Positions 21,622 through 27,671 of a stretch of 27,671 nucleotides of DNA are shown piece after piece. This DNA is from DASYQV01 sp036005125. GTDB taxonomy: Bacteria > Acidobacteriota > Vicinamibacteria > Vicinamibacterales > UBA2999. The stretch is taken from contig DASYQV010000021.1 of the NCBI GenBank assembly GCA_036005125.1, positions 1 through 27,671 of the forward strand, given 5' to 3'. The position numbers and the translations under genes were made by a program. A model generated the notes under the pieces. That model was not told the origin of the DNA and searched no databases. It saw only the letters and a list, made by a program, of their open reading frames with translations. Within the stretch, counting starts at the first letter, position 1. Each line of letters begins with the position of its first letter.

Positions 21622-23961
21622 ATGAAACGCTTGGTCTGTCTTGCGATCGTGGGTTCGACGGCCTTGCTCGCCGCCCAGGGTGACCGGCCGCCATCAATCG
21701 ATTGGCCGTACTGGGGAGCCAGCCAGGCCCAGGAGAAGTACTCGGCCGCCACGCAAATCACGCGGGGGAACGTCAGCAACCTCGCCATCGCGTGGCGATA
21801 TGAGATCGGCGAAAAGCCGCTGCCCGAGTTCAACATGCGGCCGGCCGGGTTCGAGGGCACGCCGATCATGATCGACGACATCGTATACATCAGCACGGGC
21901 TATCACCGGATGATTGCCTTGAACGCGGAGACAGGTCAGCAGATCTGGGTGTTCGATCCCCGCACGTATGCCGAAGGCCAACCGATCGGCGGCACCGGCC
22001 CTCACCGCGGCGTGATGTGGTGGCGTGACGGCAACGACATGCGCATGCTCATTGCCGCGCGCAACCGTCTGTACGCCGTCGACGCCAAGACCGGCCAGCC
22101 CGTCAAGCAGTTCGGGGGCGAAGGCAACGTCCGGCTCGATGTCGGACACTCGCGGGAGATCCCGCAGGGGCAGTTCCAGTCGACCTCACCGGGCGTCGTG
22201 TACGGGAACCTGGTGATTGTCGGGAGCCGGATCCCCGATCGCCTTCAGTACACCAACGACCCGCCGGGATCGGTGCAGGCGTTCGACGTCCGCACCGGGA
22301 AGCGCGCCTGGATCTTCCACACGATTCCGCAGTCGGCCAACGAGTTCGGCGCCGACACCTGGGGCAACAACTCGTGGAAGACCGTTGGCCATGCCAACGT
22401 CTGGGGCGCGTTGGCGCTCGACGAGCGGCGCGGCCTCGTGTTCGCCGCCTCGAGCACGATGAGCGGCGACTACTGGGGCGGTCAGCGTCCCGGCGCCAAC
22501 TTGTTCTCCGAGACGCTGCTCTGTCTCGACGCGAAGACCGGCAAGCGCGTCTGGCATTTCCAGGCCGTGCACCATGGCATCTGGGACTACGACTTCGCGT
22601 CGCCGCCGAACCTCGTGACAATCAACGTCGACGGCAGGCAGATCGACGCCGTCGCGCAGTTGTCGAAGCAGGGCTTCCTGTACGTCTTCGACCGCGTCAC
22701 CGGGCAGCCGGTGTGGCCGATCGAGGAACGTCCGGTCGATACCAAGTCCGAAATTCCCGGCGAGCGGCCATACCCGACGCAGCCGTTCCCCACGAAGCCG
22801 CCGCCGATGGGCCCTCAGGGCGTCTCGCTCGATGATGCCAACGATCTGACGCCCGAGATCAAAAAGCTCGCGCAGGAGCAGATGAAGCGGTACAAGCTCG
22901 GACCGATCTTCACGCCTCCGACGTTCGCGGGAATGCTGCAACGGCCGTCGAACAACGGCGTCTCGAACTGGGGCGGCGGAGCGGTCGACCCGGAAACCGG
23001 GGTGCTCTATCTGCGGGCATCCGACACGTACTACATCAGCGAAATCTGCAAGAACGACAACTCCGATCCGTACGTCGACGTTGCGTACGGCAACTTCTGC
23101 GGCTCGACCGGTTTGTTTACGCTGCCGATGCCGGCGGGCAGCAAGCCGGCCGGCAACAAGCCCGCGGCGCCCGCGCAGCCGAGAGGCAGCCCGGGCCTCG
23201 TCGAGCCCGAGCTCGAGCTGGGACGTGGCGGCGGCTCGGCCCGGACGACAGCCGTGGCGAATCCGCTGGGACCTATTCCGCTGACAAAGCCGCCGTACGC
23301 GTATCTCCAGGCGGTCGATCTCAACAGAGGCGAGTTCAAGTGGCGGACGGTGTTCGGCGAGGGCAGCCCCGCGATGCGCAACCATCGCCTCTTGAAGGGC
23401 GTCGAGCTGCCCGACCGGCTCGGAACACCTGGTAACACCGGCGTCGCCGTGACGAAGGGCGGGCTCGTCTTCATCGGCGGCGGAGAGCCGTACTTGTACG
23501 CGTTCGACAAGATGACCGGCCGCGAGCTCTGGCGCGGGCCGACGCAAGGTCGGACGGCAGGCAATCCGATCACGTATCAGACGCGCTCGGGTCGTCAGTT
23601 CGTGGTCATCTCGGTCGGCAGTGGGACAGATGCGGCGCTCGTCGCATTCGCCCTCAAGCCCGGTGGTGCGTCATCGACAGCAGCGAGCGCGGCCCAGCAA
23701 ACCAGCGGACCGGCGACCAGCGCGGCTCCGACGATGACGGGACTGGAGGCTTACGCGAGCGTGTGCGCGGGGTGTCACGGCCCCACGGCTGCAGGCGCCA
23801 TCGGACCACGCCTCGCCGGCATGAATCGTGACCCCAGCGAAGTCCTCGGGATTGTCCGTGAAGGAAAGGGCCAGATGCCGCCGATGTCCGAGAAGGAGAT
23901 CAGCGACGCGAATCTCGCTCGCGTCATCGAGTACCTTCGAACGCTCGGCGGCGGCCGATAG
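21622..23961 (+). CDS. PQQ-dependent dehydrogenase with C-terminal cytochrome c
   Basis: The 779-residue secreted protein has a signal peptide (MKRLVCLAIVGSTALLAAQ). It carries the eight-bladed quinoprotein propeller with tryptophan-docking repeats (WPYWGASQAQEKYS, ETGQQIWVFDP, KTGKRVWHF, MTGRELWRG) and the active-site-like VHHGIWDYDF. A Pro/Ala-rich segment (about 505-545) is inserted. The last about 70 residues are a cytochrome c domain: C715-A-G-C718-H719 binds haem and M752 (GQMPPM) is the likely sixth ligand. It resembles quinoprotein glucose/alcohol dehydrogenases and would oxidise a sugar or alcohol in the periplasm, passing electrons to its own haem. I do not see the adjacent-cysteine pair of alcohol dehydrogenases, which favours the sugar branch. 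GGAG lies eight bases before the ATG. Confidence 0.9.
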   Translation: MKRLVCLAIVGSTALLAAQGDRPPSIDWPYWGASQAQEKYSAATQITRGNVSNLAIAWRYEIGEKPLPEFNMRPAGFEGTPIMIDDIVYISTGYHRMIALNAETGQQIWVFDPRTYAEGQPIGGTGPHRGVMWWRDGNDMRMLIAARNRLYAVDAKTGQPVKQFGGEGNVRLDVGHSREIPQGQFQSTSPGVVYGNLVIVGSRIPDRLQYTNDPPGSVQAFDVRTGKRAWIFHTIPQSANEFGADTWGNNSWKTVGHANVWGALALDERRGLVFAASSTMSGDYWGGQRPGANLFSETLLCLDAKTGKRVWHFQAVHHGIWDYDFASPPNLVTINVDGRQIDAVAQLSKQGFLYVFDRVTGQPVWPIEERPVDTKSEIPGERPYPTQPFPTKPPPMGPQGVSLDDANDLTPEIKKLAQEQMKRYKLGPIFTPPTFAGMLQRPSNNGVSNWGGGAVDPETGVLYLRASDTYYISEICKNDNSDPYVDVAYGNFCGSTGLFTLPMPAGSKPAGNKPAAPAQPRGSPGLVEPELELGRGGGSARTTAVANPLGPIPLTKPPYAYLQAVDLNRGEFKWRTVFGEGSPAMRNHRLLKGVELPDRLGTPGNTGVAVTKGGLVFIGGGEPYLYAFDKMTGRELWRGPTQGRTAGNPITYQTRSGRQFVVISVGSGTDAALVAFALKPGGASSTAASAAQQTSGPATSAAPTMTGLEAYASVCAGCHGPTAAGAIGPRLAGMNRDPSEVLGIVREGKGQMPPMSEKEISDANLARVIEYLRTLGGGR

Positions 23962-24000
23962 ACACCGTACGACCGAACGGAATTCACTTGAGTTGCCGTA

Positions 24001-24022
24001 GGCCGCATCCTTAGATGCGGCC
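24001..24022. terminator. Palindrome between convergent genes
   Basis: GGCCGCATC-CTTA-GATGCGGCC forms a perfect 9-bp stem in the 81-base gap between the dehydrogenase and the TonB-dependent receptor, which read toward each other. The arms are identical to those at 9641-9662; only the loop differs. A bidirectional terminator is likely. Confidence 0.65.
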
Positions 24023-24042
24023 CACCTCACGTGAATCTCTCG

Positions 24043-27000
24043 TCAGAATTCGAATCGCGCTCCCAGTTGAACGAGGAACGGGTACGTCCCGTACCCACCC
24101 GCGAGGAAGCCGACGGGCTGGTTGAACAGGACGCTTCGGGCGTTTCCGTTGTACTGCTCACCGAAGTTCACGGTGTTGAAGATGTTGAAGAACTCGGCGA
24201 ACAGACCGAGACGCCGGCGGTCTGCACCGAGGTTCACGAACTTGGTCACCCGCATATCCAGCAGTTGCGTGGAATCGCCACGGGCCGAATTCGCGGACAC
24301 GGTCTGCCCCGTTGCCGGATCCACGTAGCGCTGGACGAGACCTGCTCCCACAGAGCCTCCAACCGGGTCGAAACCTGACAACAAGTTATACGGGCGCGCT
24401 GTGGCGAACCTGAACACGGGCGACGCCTGCAGGCCAAACGGCAAATCGAACACGCCAAACAGGACTATCCGATGTCGTTCGTCGGTATTCGTCGGCCCCC
24501 ACTCACCCGGCCCGAATGGCTGGTCCCACACCGATGGCGGCGGGGTGAAATACGCAGACCCGGCAATCAGTCCGCCATACGCGTACGCGCCCGAGAGCAC
24601 ATATGTTGCTCGGAAGGTGGCGCGCGTCATGCGCCGCTCGAACAGCAGTGCCAGCTCGTCATAGCGGTTCTTGTTGATTGACGATTGAATCTGCAGCGGC
24701 CCGATCCGGTTGGGATCGCCGTAGACCTCCTGCAGTCGCGGGGCCAGCAGCCGCACCCCGTCGATGAGAGGATTGGCCTCGAGCGCGCGGAAGTCGTTCC
24801 GTCCCTCGATGTGCGTGTAGTCGGCAGAAATCACGGTGTTCGCCGCGAGCTCCTGCGTGTAGCCGATGTGAGCCTGGTGGGTGCGGGGATCCGTGATGTT
24901 CGGATCGAACCAGTATCCGCCTGAGCGCTTCCCCGGCGGAAAGCGATCGTTGATCGTCGGTTTTTCAGGCAGCGGATCGATCCCGAAGCGATAGTCGGCC
25001 AGCTGTCCGACGCCAATAGCCGTATTGACCAGAGTTGCGTCGAACGTGATCGGCCGATGGCTGAGAATGAAGATGTTGTAGTGGGTGTTGATCCCGGTCC
25101 CGTCGAAGTAGAGTCCGTACCCCCCTCGCAGCACCTTCTTCCCGTTGCCGCCAACATCGTACGCAAATCCCACGCGCGGCGAGATGTCTTTTGCCGGCGT
25201 GTTCGGTAATTGGGCGTACGGGCTGCCGATGTCCTTCAGCAGCTGATAGGTGAGGTTGCTTTCGTTGACGTTCTGGCCGTAGAAGTTGATGTCACGGTCG
25301 TAACGCACGCCCAGGTTGAGGGTCAGCCGCGGCCCCAACCGCCAGTCGTCCTGAATATAGCCGGCAACCTTCTTGGCACCTTTGAGCTGATATTCGTTGG
25401 TCCTGATGTCGGCGCCCTCGGCCCAGCTCCGCACGATGCCAGGCGTCTGGAACCCCTGCGGGTATCTGCCGTTGGTGTTGTTCGCGATCGTGAGCGGGTC
25501 GTCGAAGAACGTGAACCGGCCCCAGTACAGACAGCAGTCGCCGCCGAACTTCGGCATCCAGTTGTAGTCGCCGCCGATTTTGATCGAGTGGTTGGCGAGC
25601 TGCAGCGTGAACGCGTCCTTGACCTGCCACAAGTCCTGCGCGTAATCGTATTCCGTGCTCGGGTTGCCGACCGAGAAGGTCGGGAACGTCATCGTGCTCA
25701 GCGGCGAGAAGCGCTGAATGTTCGGATAGTTCTGAAGGAAGAACAGGCTCCTGTCCTCGCCGGGCCCTTTCGAGCCGGTCTGGTCGCTCACACCAAACAT
25801 GTGGTTTCGATGAACGGTCAACTGGTTGAGGGCGCGGGAACCGTGGACCCAGTTGTGCTGGCCGACGGCAGACCAGTAGCTCGTCTCCTCGAGCACCGTG
25901 GACGACAGGTCGGACATGTATCGCTGCGTCTTGATGCCCTCGAACGCCGTATGCTTCTGACCCGCAAAGCGCGCGGTCAGCGAATGGCTCGCGTTGACCT
26001 GCTCGTTCGCCTTCAGTGTGTACATCCGATCGTCGTATGGCTGCTTGATGGTATGCGTGGGAACCACACCGTAGGGGCTGAGCATCTGCACCTGGTTGTA
26101 GATGCTATCCGGAATCGTAATGCTCTTCCGTTCTCGAACGAGCTCGACCGCGCCGAAGTAGAACGCCTTGTTTTCGACTATCGGCCCCCCGAACGAGCCG
26201 CCAAACTGCCTGCGCGAATACGGGTCCTTGGGAATGTTGTCGCGGACGGCGAAGTAGTCCCTCATCGTCAGCGCCTTGTCACGGTCGTACAGGAAGGCGG
26301 AGCCGTGCGGATCGTTTGTGCCCGACTTGGTGACGAGCGCAACCGTCGCGCCGCCAGACCGCCCGTCGGACGCGGTGAACTGGTGCGTGTTGACGCGGAA
26401 TTCCTCCGTGCCTTCCATCGTAAAGCTCATCATCGGCCCGCCGACCAGATTGTCGCGGTTGTCGGCGCCGTCGACGAGCGGGGCGAGATTGCGTCCCTGT
26501 GCTCCGCCGACCGAGACGCTCCCCAGTTGCCGTTTTATCGGATGCAACGGCGCCACCTCTTTCGCGCCGGGCAGCATCGTCATCAACTGCGTGAAGCGCC
26601 GCGTGAGCATCGGCAGAGACTGCACTTCCTGCGTGCGAATGGTGGAGCTGACCTTCGATTGCGACACCTCGATCATGGGCGCCGCGCCGGCAACGGTCAC
26701 ATTCTCGGCGATAGCCGCCAGCCCCAGCTTCAGATCGACGGTGATGGTTGCCGTAACCGGCAACGACACGCTGTCCTGAGTCAGCGTCGCGAATCCGGAC
26801 ATTGCCGCAGACACTCTATAGACGCCCGGCTCGAGACCCGAAACGTTGTACAAGCCCTCCCCGTTGGTGACCGCCTCACGTGCGATGCCGGTGTTGACGT
26901 TTGTGACCGTGATGGTCACGCCCGGCAGCACCGCGTCACCTTGATCGACAATCCGCCCGTTGATCGTCCCGGTCGCCTGTGCGAACACCAATGCTGAAAA

Positions 27001-27063
27001 AAAGCACAAGATGCCAACCGAACCACCCAGGACCCGTGACACTTTCCCGCACACGAATACCAT
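24043..27063 (-). CDS. TonB-dependent receptor with carboxypeptidase-regulatory domain (Oar-like)
   Basis: The 1006-residue protein has a signal peptide (to about residue 30), then a carboxypeptidase-regulatory-like domain (about 31-110; GTINGRIVDQGDAVLPGVTI, NGEGLYNVSGLEPGVYRV). A plug domain follows (VSVGGAQGRNLAPLVDGADN), then a long outer-membrane barrel ending LGARFEF with the terminal Phe needed for barrel assembly. This is the large receptor type abundant in Acidobacteria, thought to import carbohydrates or other large ligands with TonB energy. ATG 27063 was chosen because GGAGG lies five bases before it; an in-frame GTG at 27069 is inside that site. The convergent quinoprotein may serve the same substrate, but that is inference. 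Confidence 0.9.
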   Translation of the reverse strand: MVFVCGKVSRVLGGSVGILCFFSALVFAQATGTINGRIVDQGDAVLPGVTITVTNVNTGIAREAVTNGEGLYNVSGLEPGVYRVSAAMSGFATLTQDSVSLPVTATITVDLKLGLAAIAENVTVAGAAPMIEVSQSKVSSTIRTQEVQSLPMLTRRFTQLMTMLPGAKEVAPLHPIKRQLGSVSVGGAQGRNLAPLVDGADNRDNLVGGPMMSFTMEGTEEFRVNTHQFTASDGRSGGATVALVTKSGTNDPHGSAFLYDRDKALTMRDYFAVRDNIPKDPYSRRQFGGSFGGPIVENKAFYFGAVELVRERKSITIPDSIYNQVQMLSPYGVVPTHTIKQPYDDRMYTLKANEQVNASHSLTARFAGQKHTAFEGIKTQRYMSDLSSTVLEETSYWSAVGQHNWVHGSRALNQLTVHRNHMFGVSDQTGSKGPGEDRSLFFLQNYPNIQRFSPLSTMTFPTFSVGNPSTEYDYAQDLWQVKDAFTLQLANHSIKIGGDYNWMPKFGGDCCLYWGRFTFFDDPLTIANNTNGRYPQGFQTPGIVRSWAEGADIRTNEYQLKGAKKVAGYIQDDWRLGPRLTLNLGVRYDRDINFYGQNVNESNLTYQLLKDIGSPYAQLPNTPAKDISPRVGFAYDVGGNGKKVLRGGYGLYFDGTGINTHYNIFILSHRPITFDATLVNTAIGVGQLADYRFGIDPLPEKPTINDRFPPGKRSGGYWFDPNITDPRTHQAHIGYTQELAANTVISADYTHIEGRNDFRALEANPLIDGVRLLAPRLQEVYGDPNRIGPLQIQSSINKNRYDELALLFERRMTRATFRATYVLSGAYAYGGLIAGSAYFTPPPSVWDQPFGPGEWGPTNTDERHRIVLFGVFDLPFGLQASPVFRFATARPYNLLSGFDPVGGSVGAGLVQRYVDPATGQTVSANSARGDSTQLLDMRVTKFVNLGADRRRLGLFAEFFNIFNTVNFGEQYNGNARSVLFNQPVGFLAGGYGTYPFLVQLGARFEF

Positions 27064-27671
27064 ATTCACCTCCTCACGAACCGACCCAGAGAAAGCGAAG
27101 CGCCGCGTCTACGACGTCACTGCAGTTTCTCGAACGTCCCGGCGAATGCGCGAGCGCCGACCACCCGTCCCCCATACGGCCGGAGACCAACCAAATCCGC
27201 TAAGGCTGGTATTTCGAATCTGGCTGGATCAGCGGCTGAAAGAACCGATCGAAACGCGATCCCATGGCAGCGCTCCGATTCCCTTGGCGAGGAGTCCCTT
27301 CCGAGGCCGAGGCTCAGTACTTGCGGGTCAGGCTGACTCGCTAGCGGGGCGCAGGGTAGCGTTCCGGGAGGGAGGTGTCAAGCGTCATTATGGACCGAGT
27401 TCTCGGGTTTGCTCGCTTGCGCGAACGGAATTTTGGATGCTCGGCCGCAACGCGATCACATTGGCTTAGTCATTCGAGAGGAAGAAAACGGGCGGGCTGT
27501 CCGGACTACGAACTTCAGGCTACGGGGAAAGATTTTCCTGTAGCCATTTCATCGTTCTGCGTGCGCCCTGGGAAGCGCGACGTAAGCGGTCGATGGGTGA
27601 CAGGGCATCCTATCGACCGCTATTCGGTTACTGGCGCGCGTATCGTCGTGGCGACACCGTTCCTGCGAGGA
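27064..27671. other. About 600 bp upstream of the receptor with two hairpins, no gene
   Basis: I see no supported gene here. Two hairpins are present: 27518-27545 (GGCTAC / GTAGCC closing a near-continuous stem) and 27585-27621 (AGCGGTCGAT / ATCGACCGCT, a perfect 10-bp stem with a 17-base loop). Both lie about 450-560 bases upstream of the receptor start. The segment may be the control region of the receptor or the end of a gene beyond the window. Confidence 0.5.

Noticed and set aside
22186..23547. A 453-codon minus-strand frame opposite the quinoprotein dehydrogenase.
   Set aside because: Same reason: the plus strand carries propeller and cytochrome motifs throughout.
25210..26997. A 595-codon open frame on the plus strand inside the TonB-dependent receptor.
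   Set aside because: The receptor reads continuously on the minus strand with its N-terminal domain, plug and barrel end; the plus frame has no domain or signal.

Overview
The window is a 27.7 kb stretch of GC-rich bacterial chromosome. Gene content points to Acidobacteriota, probably the Vicinamibacteria. The pointers are a large Oar-type TonB-dependent receptor with an N-terminal carboxypeptidase-regulatory domain, a quinoprotein dehydrogenase fused to cytochrome c, an M28 peptidase with a PDZ domain, and several genes that appear leaderless, with a TAAGAT or TAAAAT -10 box right before the start codon. The taxon is inferred from gene families; there is no rRNA in the window. I found no tRNA, CRISPR array or transposase gene.

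Layout. 1-1136 (minus, cut by the left edge) is an acyl-activating enzyme lacking its adenylation domain and fused to an acyl carrier protein and a PlsC acyltransferase. Upstream of it lies a secreted jelly-roll-like protein. 1998-4630 holds an FHA protein, a metallo-beta-lactamase-fold hydrolase, a receiver-like protein and a threonine-dehydratase-family enzyme. 4718-5904 (minus) is a small helical protein translationally coupled to a membrane-anchored pseudokinase. 6014-7622 is a divergent pair: an SDR oxidoreductase and a malate-dehydrogenase-like protein without the catalytic histidine. 7700-10322 is a secreted M28 peptidase convergent with an ECF sigma factor. 10453-13121 is a coupled tandem pair of CNNM/CorC membrane proteins. 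13687-15009 is an ankyrin-repeat protein. 15101-19948 is an operon with four-base overlaps: three different membrane-fusion proteins followed by one MacB/FtsX-type permease, with no ATPase gene. 20131-21153 (minus) is an aldo/keto reductase. 21622-23961 is the PQQ dehydrogenase-cytochrome c fusion, convergent with the TonB-dependent receptor at 24043-27063.

The intergenic spaces hold the most unusual material. Three kinds of structure recur. (1) A modular inverted-repeat element bounded by TA occurs in two copies in opposite orientation (3525-3671 and 13144-13334). A 34-bp derivative (4667-4700) keeps only its two outer ends and sits in the loop of a palindrome, as if TA had been duplicated on insertion. 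(2) Short palindromes with a UNAA-like tetraloop and arms that change in a compensatory way lie just after stop codons. (3) Clusters of a tandem 7-9 nt word, with a different word at each locus, form head-to-head inverted arrays directly upstream of the TAARAT box of apparently leaderless genes.

Three proteins within about 4.5 kb (a receiver, a kinase and a dehydrogenase) keep their folds but have lost catalytic residues. This suggests roles in binding or regulation. The three-adaptor, one-permease operon and the TA-bounded composite element are the best candidates for something undescribed.
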